Source of the DNA: Nocardioides massiliensis
GTDB taxonomy: Bacteria; Actinomycetota; Actinomycetes; Propionibacteriales; Nocardioidaceae
Direction: 5' to 3'
DNA length: 64,000 nt
Assembly (NCBI RefSeq): GCF_030811215.1
Contig: NZ_JAUSQM010000001.1
Coordinates: 3,596,001-3,660,000 of the forward strand
Part shown: positions 45,957 through 55,113 of the stretch, piece by piece
How positions within the stretch are numbered: the stretch's first letter is position 1
Layout: each line of letters opens with the position of its first letter
Notes under the pieces: model-generated
What the model saw: only the letters and a program-made list of their open reading frames with translations
Told to the model about the DNA's origin: nothing
Database searches by the model: none
Made by a program: the position numbers and the translations under genes

Positions 45957-46736
45957 TCAGCGGCCGAGGAACTGCGCCTTGCCCGGGCCGCTCTCCATGA
46001 AGGAGCGCATTCCGATCGTGCGGTCCTCGGTGGCGAAGAGCGCAGCGAACTGCTGGCGCTCGATCTCCAACCCGGTCGCCAGGTCCACCTCGAGGCCCGT
46101 GTCGATGGCCTCCTTGGCGGCCCGCAGCGCGTACGCCGCCGCGTTGCTGAACTGCGAGGCCCAGCGCACCGCCTCGGCGTACACGTCCGCTGCCGGGACG
46201 AGCTTGTCGACGAGCCCGATCGCCAGCGCCTCCTCGGCCTTGACGAACCGGCCGGTGAAGATGAGGTCCTTGGCCTTGCTCGGGCCGACCAGGCGGGTGA
46301 GCCGCTGCGTGCCGCCGGCGCCCGGGATGATGCCCAGCAGGATCTCGGGCTGGCCGAGTGTGGCGTCGTCGGCGGCGATGCGCACATCGGCGCAGAGGGC
46401 GAGCTCGCACCCGCCGCCGAGCGCGTAGCCGGTGATGGCAGCGACGACCGGCTTGGGGATCCGGGCCACGGCGCTGAAGCAGCCCTGCAGCACGCGCGAC
46501 TGCGCGACCATGTCCGTGTAGGAGAGGTCGGCCATCTCCTTGATGTCGGCACCCGCGGCGAAGACCCGCTCGCCGCCGTAGATCACCACGGCGCGTACGT
46601 CGTCGCGCTCGGTCGCCTCCTGCGCCGCGTCGCGGATCTCGCGCTGCACCTGGGAGTCGAGGGCGTTCATCTTCGGCCGGTCCAGCCGGATCGTGCCGAC
46701 CCCGTCAGCCACCTCGAGACGTACGAACTCGCCCAT
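45957..46736 (-). CDS. Enoyl-CoA hydratase
   Basis: 259 residues from ATG 46736. Both catalytic glutamates are present: GGGCELALCAD (Glu about 112) and GQPEILLGIIPGAGGTQRL (Glu about 132), with the oxyanion segment FAAGADIKEM. It hydrates trans-2-enoyl-CoA in beta-oxidation and fits with etfBA nearby. It is divergent from glgX, 66 bp between the starts. Confidence 0.94.
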   Translation of the reverse strand: MGEFVRLEVADGVGTIRLDRPKMNALDSQVQREIRDAAQEATERDDVRAVVIYGGERVFAAGADIKEMADLSYTDMVAQSRVLQGCFSAVARIPKPVVAAITGYALGGGCELALCADVRIAADDATLGQPEILLGIIPGAGGTQRLTRLVGPSKAKDLIFTGRFVKAEEALAIGLVDKLVPAADVYAEAVRWASQFSNAAAYALRAAKEAIDTGLEVDLATGLEIERQQFAALFATEDRTIGMRSFMESGPGKAQFLGR

Positions 46737-46780
46737 GTCTGCTCCTTGAAGATCGACTACCCGCCTGTGCGGCCCGACCC

Positions 46781-46786
46781 TAGTGT
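46781..46786 (+). promoter_or_regulatory. -10 hexamer of glgX
   Basis: TAGTGT, 16 bp before the glgX ATG; transcription would start about 9 bp before the ATG. Confidence 0.4.
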
Positions 46787-46802
46787 CCGCGACAATCGTG
46801 GG

Positions 46803-48980
46803 ATGGAGGGACCCACGACGGCAGCGGTCTGGCCCGGGAAGCACCAGCCTCTCGGTGCGACCTGGCGAGCGGAGGCGACGAACTTCGCGGTCCACGCCCC
46901 GGATGCGACGCAGGTCGAGGTCTGCCTGTTCGACGTCGACGAGCACGGCGTGGAGCACGAGCGCCGCCTGCGGTTGACGGAATACACGCTCGGCATCTGG
47001 CACGGCGCCGTGCCCGGCGTACCGATCGGTCAGCGCTATGGGTTCCGCACCAACGGCGTGTGGGACCCCGACCGCGGCCGGCGCTTCAACCCCGCGAAGC
47101 TGCTCCTCGACCCCTACGCCAAGGCGATCGCCGGAGAGGTGCGACCGGGTCCGGAGATCTTCGACTACGTCCTGCCCGACGTCGACGACACCGACGAGGT
47201 CCGCCGGCGCAAGCGGCACACGCGCAGCGAGCTCGACTCCGCGCCCTCGATGCCGCGCAGCGTCGTGGTCCACGACGACTTCGACTGGGGCGACGAGCGC
47301 CGGCCGTGGACGCGCTGGGCCGACACGGTGATCTACGAGCTGCACGCGAAGGGGTTCACCCAGCTGCACGACCGCGTGCCCGAGCACCTGCGGGGCACGT
47401 ACGCCGGACTGGCGACGCCGGCCGTCGTGGACTACCTGCGCGACCTCGGTATCACGACCGTCGAGTTGCTTCCGGTGCACCAGTTCGTCAGCGAGCCCGA
47501 CCTCGCCGAGCGCGGGCTGGTCAACTACTGGGGCTACAACTCCATCGGGTTCTTCGCCCCCCACAACGCCTACTCGTCCTCGGGCGACGCCGGCCAGCAG
47601 GTGCGCGAGTTCAAGCAGATGGTCAAGGCCCTGCACGACGCCGGCCTCGAGGTCATCCTCGATGTGGTCTACAACCACACGGCGGAAGGAGGTGCGTTCG
47701 GTCCGACACTGAGCTTCCGCGGGCTCGACGACCTCTACTACTACAAGCGGGTGGACCCCGAGGAGTCCGAGCGCGGCAACGACGCCTACTGGGACGTCAC
47801 CGGGTGCGGCAACACCGTCAACACCTCCCGGACCCAGACGCTGCGGATGGTGCTCGACTCGCTGCGCTACTGGGTCACCGAGATGCACGTCGACGGTTTC
47901 CGCTTCGACCTCACCCCGGCGCTGACCCGCACCTGGCACGACCTCGACATGCGCAGCCACTTCCTCACCGCGATCGGACAGGACCCCGTCCTGCGGCACG
48001 TGAAGCTGATCGCGGAGCCGTGGGACGCGAGCATGGACGGCTACTCCGTGGGGCGCTTCCCCCCGCCGTGGGTGGAGTGGAACGACCAGTACCGCGACAC
48101 GATGCGCGACTTCTGGCGGGCGAGGTCGAACGGCGTACGCACCGTGGCGTCGCGGTTCTCCGGCTCCAGCGACCTGTACGCCGACGATGGGCGCTCGCCG
48201 TACGCCTCGGTCAACTTCGTCACCGCCCACGACGGCTTCACCCTGCGTGACCTGGTCTCGTACGACGCCAAGCACAACGAGGCCAACGGCGAGGACAACC
48301 GTGACGGCACCGACAACAACCGGTCGTGGAACTGCGGCGTCGAGGGCGAGACCGACGATCCGGCGATCGTCGCGCTGCGCAAGCGCCAGGCCGCCAACCT
48401 CATGCTCACCCTGTGCCTGTCGACCGGAGTCCCGATGCTCACCGCCGGCGACGAGCGGGGCCGCACCCAGCGCGGCAACAACAACGCCTACGGCCAGGAC
48501 AACGAAGTGTCCTGGATGGACTGGCGCCCCGATGACGCGTGGCTGGACCTCTACGAGCTGACCAAGACCGCGTTGCGGCTCCGGCGCGAGCACCCCGCCC
48601 TGCGCCAACGGCACTTCCTCGAGGGCCGCCCGACCGCCGCCGACGGACCCAAGGACCTCGCCTGGGTCCACCCCGAGGGCCGCGAGATGACCGTCGAGGA
48701 CTGGCACGACCACGAGTTGCACACGCTGGGTGCGTTCGTCTCCGGCGACCCGCTGCGGGCCCCGGGCCCGCGCGGCGAGGTGTTGCGCGACCGCTCCTTC
48801 ATGATCTGGCTGCACGCCGGTTCGGACCCGGTGCGCCTGCAGCTGCCCGACAACCCCTGGATCGAGGCTGGCGAGGTCGTGCTGTCCACGGACCCCGATC
48901 TCGTCGTCGGCGAGCAGGTCAAGGCCGGGGAGCGGATCGCGCTCGACGGGCGGTCCGTGCTGGTGCTCCGGCAGGTCTGA
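46803..48980 (+). CDS. glgX: Glycogen debranching enzyme GlgX (isoamylase type)
   Basis: 725 residues from ATG 46803. N-terminal carbohydrate-binding beta domain (1-150), GH13 barrel with VYNHTAEG, nucleophile Asp in VDGFRFDLTP, acid Glu in LIAEPWDA and VTAHDGFTLRD, then DNNRSWNCGVEGETDD, typical of GlgX/TreX. It hydrolyses alpha-1,6 branch points in glycogen trimmed by phosphorylase. A fall-off of hairpin type (48990-49043) follows the stop. Confidence 0.96.
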   Translation: MEGPTTAAVWPGKHQPLGATWRAEATNFAVHAPDATQVEVCLFDVDEHGVEHERRLRLTEYTLGIWHGAVPGVPIGQRYGFRTNGVWDPDRGRRFNPAKLLLDPYAKAIAGEVRPGPEIFDYVLPDVDDTDEVRRRKRHTRSELDSAPSMPRSVVVHDDFDWGDERRPWTRWADTVIYELHAKGFTQLHDRVPEHLRGTYAGLATPAVVDYLRDLGITTVELLPVHQFVSEPDLAERGLVNYWGYNSIGFFAPHNAYSSSGDAGQQVREFKQMVKALHDAGLEVILDVVYNHTAEGGAFGPTLSFRGLDDLYYYKRVDPEESERGNDAYWDVTGCGNTVNTSRTQTLRMVLDSLRYWVTEMHVDGFRFDLTPALTRTWHDLDMRSHFLTAIGQDPVLRHVKLIAEPWDASMDGYSVGRFPPPWVEWNDQYRDTMRDFWRARSNGVRTVASRFSGSSDLYADDGRSPYASVNFVTAHDGFTLRDLVSYDAKHNEANGEDNRDGTDNNRSWNCGVEGETDDPAIVALRKRQAANLMLTLCLSTGVPMLTAGDERGRTQRGNNNAYGQDNEVSWMDWRPDDAWLDLYELTKTALRLRREHPALRQRHFLEGRPTAADGPKDLAWVHPEGREMTVEDWHDHELHTLGAFVSGDPLRAPGPRGEVLRDRSFMIWLHAGSDPVRLQLPDNPWIEAGEVVLSTDPDLVVGEQVKAGERIALDGRSVLVLRQV

Positions 48981-48989
48981 CAGACCGTC

Positions 48990-49043
48990 CTCGCGCGATC
49001 GTGGCCCGGGCAGGTGCGCGTCAGGGCAATTGATCCGCGCGAG
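48990..49043 (+). terminator. Possible terminator after glgX
   Basis: CTCGCGCG (48990-48997) pairs with CGCGCGAG (49036-49043), with ATC/GAT extending it past a one-base bulge. Loop about 30 bases, so only a weak candidate. Confidence 0.3.
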
Positions 49044-49082
49044 ATCGGGTACGCCGCAGACATCCCCGACAAGGAGGTCACC

Positions 49083-49265
49083 GTGGCCGATCCCGTCCCC
49101 GCCGGAAGCGACGTCTCCGCCGGCACCTACCGATGCACCCAGTGCGGATACGAGCTCGACGTCATGTCCACCCAGCACCTGCCCCCGTGCCCCAGCTGCA
49201 CGAACGGCACCTGGCAGACGGTCTCCGGGGGCGACAGCGTGGACGATCCCTACCCCGACCGCTGA
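49083..49265 (+). CDS. Small zinc-ribbon protein
   Basis: 60 residues from GTG 49083, chosen because AAGGAGG lies 5 bp upstream. A zinc ribbon with two CxxC pairs (YRCTQCGYELD; PPCPSCTNGTW) makes up most of the chain. Function unknown. Ends overlap the convergent GNAT gene by 16 bp. Confidence 0.78.
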   Translation: MADPVPAGSDVSAGTYRCTQCGYELDVMSTQHLPPCPSCTNGTWQTVSGGDSVDDPYPDR

Positions 49266-49930
49266 GGGGGGTTCATCCGATCGCGCGCCAATCCCAAGAG
49301 CCGCCGCACCGGCTCGACACCGGTCACGACGAGGGGCTCGGGCGGGCGCACGAGGTCGTCGGGTAGCAAGAGCAGGTGCTGCTCGACGGCGCACTCCCCC
49401 GCGCGCCGCTCACGCAACGATGTCCCGTTGAGCCGGTAGCCGACCTTCTCGCTGACCCGCAGCGAGGCAGCGTTGTCGGCGAAGGCCGACGAGGTCACCT
49501 GGCGAGCGCCGAGGTGGTCGAAGGCGAAGGCGCACGCCACCTGTCGCATCCGCGTGCCGATCCCCTGGCCCTGGTGGGCTCGTCCCAGCCACGACCCGGT
49601 CGACACCGAGCCGCAGACGGCGAAGTCCCGTGCCGCGACCGCTTGGATCCCGATCACCTCGCCGCGCCACAGGACCGCCAGCTCAAGGGCCCAGGACTCC
49701 GGCGCGAACGCTGCGCGCACGCTCCACTGGTAGGTCGCGATCCGTGTGGGCAGCTCCTCGGCCGGTGCGTCGGTCCACGGCACCAGGAACGGCATCGCCT
49801 CCGGGTCGTGGATCCCCGCGGCCGCGGCCTCCCCGAGCCGAGGAAGGAGGTCGTCGGTGATGCCGACCAGGGCCAGGTCTCCACAGGTGATGTGCAGTCC
49901 CAGCGGCGGGAAGATCTCGGCCAGCTCCAT
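49250..49930 (-). CDS. GNAT-family N-acetyltransferase
   Basis: 226 residues from ATG 49930 (GGGAGGC upstream). Acetyl-CoA loop LGRAHQGQGIGTRMR near 130 and the late GNAT pattern SSAFADNAASLRVSEKVGYRLNG, as in RimJ/RimL-type enzymes. The acceptor is unknown. The C-terminal tail after 190 is a Leu/Pro/Arg extension. Confidence 0.85.
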   Translation of the reverse strand: MELAEIFPPLGLHITCGDLALVGITDDLLPRLGEAAAAGIHDPEAMPFLVPWTDAPAEELPTRIATYQWSVRAAFAPESWALELAVLWRGEVIGIQAVAARDFAVCGSVSTGSWLGRAHQGQGIGTRMRQVACAFAFDHLGARQVTSSAFADNAASLRVSEKVGYRLNGTSLRERRAGECAVEQHLLLLPDDLVRPPEPLVVTGVEPVRRLLGLARDRMNPPQRSG

Positions 49931-49984
49931 GACGACAGCCTCCCGCGAGCCGGAACTTCCCGCGAACGAATTTAGACCCAAGCC

Positions 49985-50013
49985 TTGCGCTCGAACATAC
50001 TATCGATTACAAT
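49985..50013 (+). promoter_or_regulatory. Sigma70-type promoter of the HNH gene
   Basis: TTGCGC (49985-49990), 17-bp spacer, TACAAT (50008-50013), then 6 bp to ATG 50020. The segment is unusually AT-rich, and the spacing means a leaderless mRNA. Confidence 0.7.
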
Positions 50014-50019
50014 GAATGA

Positions 50020-51483
50020 ATGGATCCCTCCTCCATCACCGACACCGCCGGCGTGGTCGACCGCGCTGTTGTGGATCGTGAGGTCGCCGCGAGGGTGTTG
50101 CGTGAGGTCGCTGACCTGCTGGACACGCTAGCTCCGACCACGGACATTCTGCGGGCGGCGCAGACCGGGCGGGACGTGCTCGACGTGCTGCGGGTCGCCG
50201 GGATCGCGGAGCTGGTCGAGACCAACGGCTTCGAGGACGAGGGCGCTTCCACCGTCACCACGTGGGCGCGGCGGGAGCTGCGCATCGATGCCGCCGAGAC
50301 CGCGCGGTTGCGGCGCACCACTCGGGTGACGTCTGTGATGAGCAAGGTCGCTACCGCGGCAGCAGCGGGTCGGTTGCGCACCGAGCACCTCAACGTGTTC
50401 GCCTTCGGCCTTAAACACATCGGGGTCGAGAAGATGCTGGCTGCCGAGGAAGCGTTGGTCGACTACGCCGTGACCCATGAGCCCGGTGGGTTGATGAGCG
50501 TGGTGCGCGAGATGCGCGCCCGACTCCATCCTGACGAGCTCGACCAAGCGTGGCTCGACGGCATGGACAAAGAAGACCTCAAACTCGTCCGCTGCGGCGA
50601 CGGCTACAACGTCACCGGGTTCCTCGGCGCCACCACCGGCGCCCAGCTCAAAGCCGTCCTCGACTCACTGACCAAACCCAGGGAGGCGGGCGATGAGCGC
50701 AGTGCCTCCGAGCGTCGGTGCGCCGGACTGTCGGCGCTGCTCACCGGAATCCTCGACGCCGGTGTCCTGCCCGCCGATAAAGGCGTGCGGCCACACCTGA
50801 CCGTCACCGTCCCTGCCGACGTCTTCGGTGCCGCAGCAGCCGCAGCCCAGAACGGTGCGACGCAGGGCGGTGCGGCACAGAGCCAACCTGCGCCAGCGGA
50901 CACGGACCCGTTCGCGCCTGTCGCGCGACTGGAGGGGTACGGCCCGATCGGGCCCGCACTCGTCGGCTACCTCGCCTGCCTGGGACAGGTCACGGTCGTG
51001 ACCACCGCCGGCGTCGCACCCGACTCCGGGGTGCTCAACGTCGGACGCACCCGCCGGGTCGCAACACTGCGGCAACGCAAGGCCGTCGAGGCCCACCAAG
51101 CCAACCGATGCGCCACACCCGCATGCGAGCTTCCGGTCGAGGAGATCCACCACCTCACCTGGTGGTCCGCCGGCGGTGCGACCGACCTGGACAACCTCAT
51201 CGGACTCTGCGGGCCATGTCACCGACTGGTCCACCACGGCAAGCTCGTCATCACCGTCCCCACCAGCGCCCCGGACAGCGAGTCCCGCCTCGAGCAGCTC
51301 CTGCGCGAGTTCCTCCACCCACTCCCCGACCAGCCACCGCGCCGTACTCACGACCTGCCGCACGAACGGCCCCACGTCACACCCGGACGCAGCTACCGCT
51401 TCACCACCCGCCACGGCGACCCCGTACGCCGCCGCGCCGGCTCCGTCCTCCTCACCGACCGCAACCTCCCCCGGCGGGAGTGA
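50020..51483 (+). CDS. DUF222 domain-containing HNH endonuclease-like protein
   Basis: 487 residues. DUF222 at about 30-340, with a helical core (ARRELRIDAAETARLRR; AAAAGRLRTEHLNVF). The HNH domain follows at about 365-410 with CxxxxC (CATPACELP), EIHHLTWWSAGG, TDLDNLIGLCGPCHRLVHHG, so metal and catalytic residues are intact. This is the 13E12-repeat type family, present in many copies in actinobacteria, with unproven activity and a suspected mobile origin. Slightly lower GC than its neighbours and an AT-rich promoter. Confidence 0.9.
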   Translation: MDPSSITDTAGVVDRAVVDREVAARVLREVADLLDTLAPTTDILRAAQTGRDVLDVLRVAGIAELVETNGFEDEGASTVTTWARRELRIDAAETARLRRTTRVTSVMSKVATAAAAGRLRTEHLNVFAFGLKHIGVEKMLAAEEALVDYAVTHEPGGLMSVVREMRARLHPDELDQAWLDGMDKEDLKLVRCGDGYNVTGFLGATTGAQLKAVLDSLTKPREAGDERSASERRCAGLSALLTGILDAGVLPADKGVRPHLTVTVPADVFGAAAAAAQNGATQGGAAQSQPAPADTDPFAPVARLEGYGPIGPALVGYLACLGQVTVVTTAGVAPDSGVLNVGRTRRVATLRQRKAVEAHQANRCATPACELPVEEIHHLTWWSAGGATDLDNLIGLCGPCHRLVHHGKLVITVPTSAPDSESRLEQLLREFLHPLPDQPPRRTHDLPHERPHVTPGRSYRFTTRHGDPVRRRAGSVLLTDRNLPRRE

Positions 51484-51488
51484 GCAGG

Positions 51489-52385
51489 TCACCCGCGCAG
51501 CGGGTCCAGGACGTCGCGCTTGAAGCGCTCGAGCCCGTCGATCTTCTGCTCGAGGCTCGCGTCGCGACCGTGGTAGTAGTACCAGGGCTGGGTCATCACC
51601 TCGGTGACGCCGCCGACGGCGGCGCGCGCGAAGTCATCCGCCACGAGCGCGTCGTTGAGCGCGACCACGACCTCTGCGCGCGGCGCGTCCGCGTCGCGTA
51701 GGGCGGCGAGTCGACCGGCCACCGCGATCGCGTCGTCGGTCGGCATGATGTCGCTGATCCATCCGTCGTGACGCGCTGCCCGACGGATGGCGACGTCCGA
51801 CAGCCCACCGACGAGGATCGGCACCTCGACCGGCGGCATCGGCCGCATCGTCAACCGCGGTGCTGGGTAGAACGGCCCCTCGCTGCTCACCCACGGCTCG
51901 GTCCACAACCGGCGTAGCAGCGCGAGCGCCTCGTCGGTGCGCTTGCCACGCGTGGAGAAGTCCGCCTCCAGGAGCTCGAACTCCTCGCGGCACCACCCCA
52001 CCCCGACGCCGAGCTTCACCCGCCCGCCGCTGACCACCGCCGCGGTGCCGACCGCCTTCGCCACGACGTACGGGTTGCGCATGGCCGTCACATAGATCGA
52101 TGTGAAGAACGACAACCGCTGCGTGACCGCGGCGAGGTTGCCGGCCATGACCCAGGGGTCGGGCCACTCCATCGCGGTGTCCCAGCGGCGCTCGCCCGAG
52201 GAGCTGTAGGGGTACGGCGTCTCGATGGTCTCGAGGTCGACGACGTGGTCACCCAGACACAGCGCGTCGTAGCCGAGCTCGTCGGCCGCGCGCGCGAGCG
52301 GCGCGAGCTCGGCCGTCGGCACGAACGCGGCCACCACGGCGAACCGCAGCAGCTCCGGGGCGACGGCAACGGGGGCGTCAGTCAC
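51489..52385 (-). CDS. LLM-class, F420-dependent oxidoreductase
   Basis: 298 residues, GTG start with TACGTT 6 bp upstream. Luciferase-like barrel: ADELGYDALCLGDHV, the SFFTSIYVTAMRNPYVVAK strand, GGRVKLGVGVGWCREEFE and VPILVGG, a pattern of the F420-dependent TIGR03619 group. Substrate unknown. Confidence 0.9.
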   Translation of the reverse strand: MTDAPVAVAPELLRFAVVAAFVPTAELAPLARAADELGYDALCLGDHVVDLETIETPYPYSSSGERRWDTAMEWPDPWVMAGNLAAVTQRLSFFTSIYVTAMRNPYVVAKAVGTAAVVSGGRVKLGVGVGWCREEFELLEADFSTRGKRTDEALALLRRLWTEPWVSSEGPFYPAPRLTMRPMPPVEVPILVGGLSDVAIRRAARHDGWISDIMPTDDAIAVAGRLAALRDADAPRAEVVVALNDALVADDFARAAVGGVTEVMTQPWYYYHGRDASLEQKIDGLERFKRDVLDPLRG

Positions 52386-52391
52386 CGCAGG

Positions 52392-52397
52392 AACGTA
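52392..52397 (-). promoter_or_regulatory. -10 hexamer of the LLM oxidoreductase
   Basis: TACGTT on the minus strand, 6 bp before GTG 52385. Confidence 0.45.
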
Positions 52398-52420
52398 TCA
52401 GGACAGCTGATCAAACAGGC

Positions 52421-55024
52421 TCATTCCGCCCAGGTGACGCAGCCCAGCTCAGCGGGAGCGGTGAGCCTCGCGTGCCGCGGCAGCACCCGGACGGTGTAGC
52501 CGAACGGTCCGGCGCGGTCGAGTGGAACGGTCGCGGCGTACCGGTGCCGACCGCCCTCGTAGGCCTCCGCGTGCTCCAGCGGCGCGACGACCGGGTCGGC
52601 GAGGGTGTCCTCCGTCCCCCGGACCCGCCCATGGACGACCTGCACCTCGACGTCCTCGGGGGCCAACTCCCCCAGCGAGACGTACGCCGTCACGGACAGC
52701 TGGTCGCCCACCTGGGCGACGTCGCTGACGCCGGCGGAGTCGACGTGGTCGATGCGGACGCCGTCCCACGCCGAGCGCACCCGGCTCTTCCAGCCCGCGA
52801 GCTCGACAGCACCGGCGAAGTCGTGGTTGATGTCCCTGGCCGACCGGGCCGCCGGGACGTAGAGGTCGCGGACGTAGTCGCGCAGCATCCGGGTCGCCAG
52901 CACCTTGGGGCCGAGCGACTTCAGCGTGTGCCGCACCATCTCGATCCAGCGCAGCGGCAGGCCGTCGTGGCTGGTGTCGTAGAAGCGCGGCGCGACCTCG
53001 TTCTCGATCAGCTCGTAGAGCGCCGTCGCCTCGAGGTCGTCACGCCGGTCGGGGTCCTCGACCCCATCCGCCGACGGGATCGCCCAGCCGTTCTCACCGT
53101 CGTACCACTCGTCCCACCAGCCGTCGAGGATCGAGAGGTTCAGTCCGCCATTGAGCGCAGCCTTCATCCCCGAGGTGCCGCAGGCCTCGTAGGGGCGCAG
53201 CGGGTTGTTGAGCCACACGTCGCAACCCGGGTAGAGCGGCTGCGCCATGGCGATGTCGTAGTTCGGCAGGAAGACGATCCGGTGACGGACGTCCTCGGCG
53301 TCGGCGAAGCGCACGATCTCCTGGATCAACCGCTTGCCGCCCTCGTCGGCCGGGTGGGCCTTGCCGGCGATGACCAGCTGGACGGGGCGCTCGGGGTGCA
53401 GCAGCAACGCGCGCAGCCGCTCGGGGTCGCGCAGCATCAAGGTGAGCCGCTTGTAGGAGGGCACGCGCCGGGCGAAGCCGATGGTGAGCACGTCGGGGTC
53501 GAGGACGTCGTCGACCCAGCCCAGCTCGGCCGGTGTCGCGCCTCGCTCGCTCCACGACTTGGCCAGCCGACGGCGTACGTCGTGCACGAGACGCTCGCGC
53601 AGCTGACGCTTCAGCGACCAGACGACGTCGCCGGGGACCCGGTCCACGACGTCCCAGGCGTCGGGTCCGCCCGCGTCGAGGTCGGCGCCCTCGCGGGCGA
53701 CGAGCTCCAGCACCTCGCGCGCGACCCAGGTGGGCGCGTGCACGCCGTTGGTGATCGAGCCGATCGGGACCTCGGTCTCGTCGAAGGCCGGCCACAGACC
53801 GGAGAACATCCCGCGGCTGACCTCACCGTGCAGCTGCGAGACGCCGTTGGCGCGCTGGGCGAGGCGGAAGCCCATGACCGCCATGTTGAACACGCCCGGG
53901 TCGCCGCCGTCGTAGTCCTCGGCACCGAGCGCGAGAAGGCGGTCGGCGGGGACACCGGGCACGGGTCCCTCGCCGTCGGCGAAGTACTGCGCGACGAGGT
54001 CGCGGGAGAACCGGTCGATGCCGGCCGGGACCGGCGTGTGGGTGGTGAACACCGTGCCGGCACGGGCAACCTCGACGGCCGCCTCGAAGCTGAGCCCGGG
54101 TCCACTCTCGGCAACGGTCAGCTCACGGATGCGCTCCAGGCCGAGGAAGCCGGCGTGGCCCTCGTTGGTATGGAACACCTCCGGCGCCGGGGCGCCGGTG
54201 ATGCGGCAGTACGCGCGCACGGCGCGGACGCCGCCGATGCCCAGCAGGATCTCCTGGCGGATGCGGTGCTCGGTCGTGCCGCCGTACAACCGGTCGGTCA
54301 CCTCGCGCAGCTCAGCCGGGTTCTCCTCGAGGTCGGTGTCGAGCAGCAGCAGCGGCACGCGGCCCACCCGCGCGAGGAAGACCCGGGCGGCCAGCGTCTG
54401 GCCGCCGGCCATGCCGATCTCGATGCGCACCGGCTCCCCCGGGTCGGTCGAGCCGGTCGAGACCTCGCGCAGCAGCGTCAGCGGCAGCCCGTCGGGGTCG
54501 AGGACCGGGTAGCGCTCCTGCTGCCACCCCTCGCGCGACAGCGACTGGCGGAAGTAGCCGTGCCGGTAGAGCAGCCCGACCCCGATGAGGGGTACGCCGA
54601 GGTCGCTGGCGGTCTTGAGGTGGTCACCGGCCAGGATCCCCAGGCCCCCGGAGTACTGCGGCAGGACCGCGGTGATGCCGTACTCCGGCGAGAAGTAGGC
54701 GATGCCCTGCGGGCCGTCCTCGCCGACGGTGCGCTGGTACCAGCGCGGCGCGTCCAGGTAGTGGCGCAGGTCGGCGGCGGCCGCGTCGAGTCGCTCGAGG
54801 AACGCCGCGTCGGTGCTCAGCTCCTCCAGCCGCGCCGAGCCCACCTCGCCCAGCAGTCGGACCGGGTCGCGGCCGGTGGACTCCCACCGCTCGGGGTCGA
54901 CCGCAGCGAAGACGTCCTGCGTCTCGGGGTGCCACGACCAGCGGAGGTTCCCGGCGAGCTCACCGAGCGCGGCGACCGGCTCGGGCAGGACGGGACGGAC
55001 GGTGAAGCGACGGATGGCACGCAC
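52421..55024 (-). CDS. glgP: Alpha-glucan (glycogen/maltodextrin) phosphorylase
   Basis: 867 residues from GTG 55024. GT35 fold of the short alpha-glucan phosphorylase group (bacterial/archaeal type): N-terminal DUF3417-like segment (LGELAGNLRWSWHPETQ), FSPEYGI, EVFHTNEGHAGFL, RRVPSYKRLTL, and the PLP Lys in YEACGTSGMKAALNGGLNLS. It removes glucose-1-phosphate from alpha-1,4 chains. A REP-like unit (54446-54464) sits inside the gene, encoding the loop VSTGSTD. Divergent from glgE. Confidence 0.95.
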   Translation of the reverse strand: MRAIRRFTVRPVLPEPVAALGELAGNLRWSWHPETQDVFAAVDPERWESTGRDPVRLLGEVGSARLEELSTDAAFLERLDAAAADLRHYLDAPRWYQRTVGEDGPQGIAYFSPEYGITAVLPQYSGGLGILAGDHLKTASDLGVPLIGVGLLYRHGYFRQSLSREGWQQERYPVLDPDGLPLTLLREVSTGSTDPGEPVRIEIGMAGGQTLAARVFLARVGRVPLLLLDTDLEENPAELREVTDRLYGGTTEHRIRQEILLGIGGVRAVRAYCRITGAPAPEVFHTNEGHAGFLGLERIRELTVAESGPGLSFEAAVEVARAGTVFTTHTPVPAGIDRFSRDLVAQYFADGEGPVPGVPADRLLALGAEDYDGGDPGVFNMAVMGFRLAQRANGVSQLHGEVSRGMFSGLWPAFDETEVPIGSITNGVHAPTWVAREVLELVAREGADLDAGGPDAWDVVDRVPGDVVWSLKRQLRERLVHDVRRRLAKSWSERGATPAELGWVDDVLDPDVLTIGFARRVPSYKRLTLMLRDPERLRALLLHPERPVQLVIAGKAHPADEGGKRLIQEIVRFADAEDVRHRIVFLPNYDIAMAQPLYPGCDVWLNNPLRPYEACGTSGMKAALNGGLNLSILDGWWDEWYDGENGWAIPSADGVEDPDRRDDLEATALYELIENEVAPRFYDTSHDGLPLRWIEMVRHTLKSLGPKVLATRMLRDYVRDLYVPAARSARDINHDFAGAVELAGWKSRVRSAWDGVRIDHVDSAGVSDVAQVGDQLSVTAYVSLGELAPEDVEVQVVHGRVRGTEDTLADPVVAPLEHAEAYEGGRHRYAATVPLDRAGPFGYTVRVLPRHARLTAPAELGCVTWAE
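54446..54464. repeat. REP-like 19-bp unit inside glgP
   Basis: ggtcgagccggtcgagacc on the plus strand; the coding strand reads the inverse and gives EVSTGSTD. Same family as the units at 31425, 32141 and 18588. Confidence 0.6.
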
Positions 55025-55030
55025 CGGAGG

Positions 55031-55036
55031 ACCGTA
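55031..55036 (-). promoter_or_regulatory. -10 hexamer of glgP
   Basis: TACGGT, 6 bp before GTG 55024. TTGGAC 19 bp further upstream (55056-55061) could be its -35. Confidence 0.5.
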
Positions 55037-55047
55037 ACCCAGATTCG

Positions 55048-55061
55048 TTGGATCGGTCCAA
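55048..55061. promoter_or_regulatory. Palindrome TTGGA-TCGG-TCCAA between glgP and glgE
   Basis: Perfect 5-base arms with a 4-base centre. It overlaps the candidate glgP -35 and is 53 bp before the glgE ATG, so one regulator could act on both. Confidence 0.45.
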
Positions 55062-55113
55062 GTCGGAGCGCCGGCCGCGTTTGCCCGCGATCGGCCCGGG
55101 CAGGATGGGCGTC

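Noticed and set aside
46737-49394. A reading frame on the minus strand stays open through the whole antisense of glgX, joined to the enoyl-CoA hydratase
   Set aside because: It is caused by GC bias at codon positions. glgX on the plus strand has all family motifs; the antisense reading has none.
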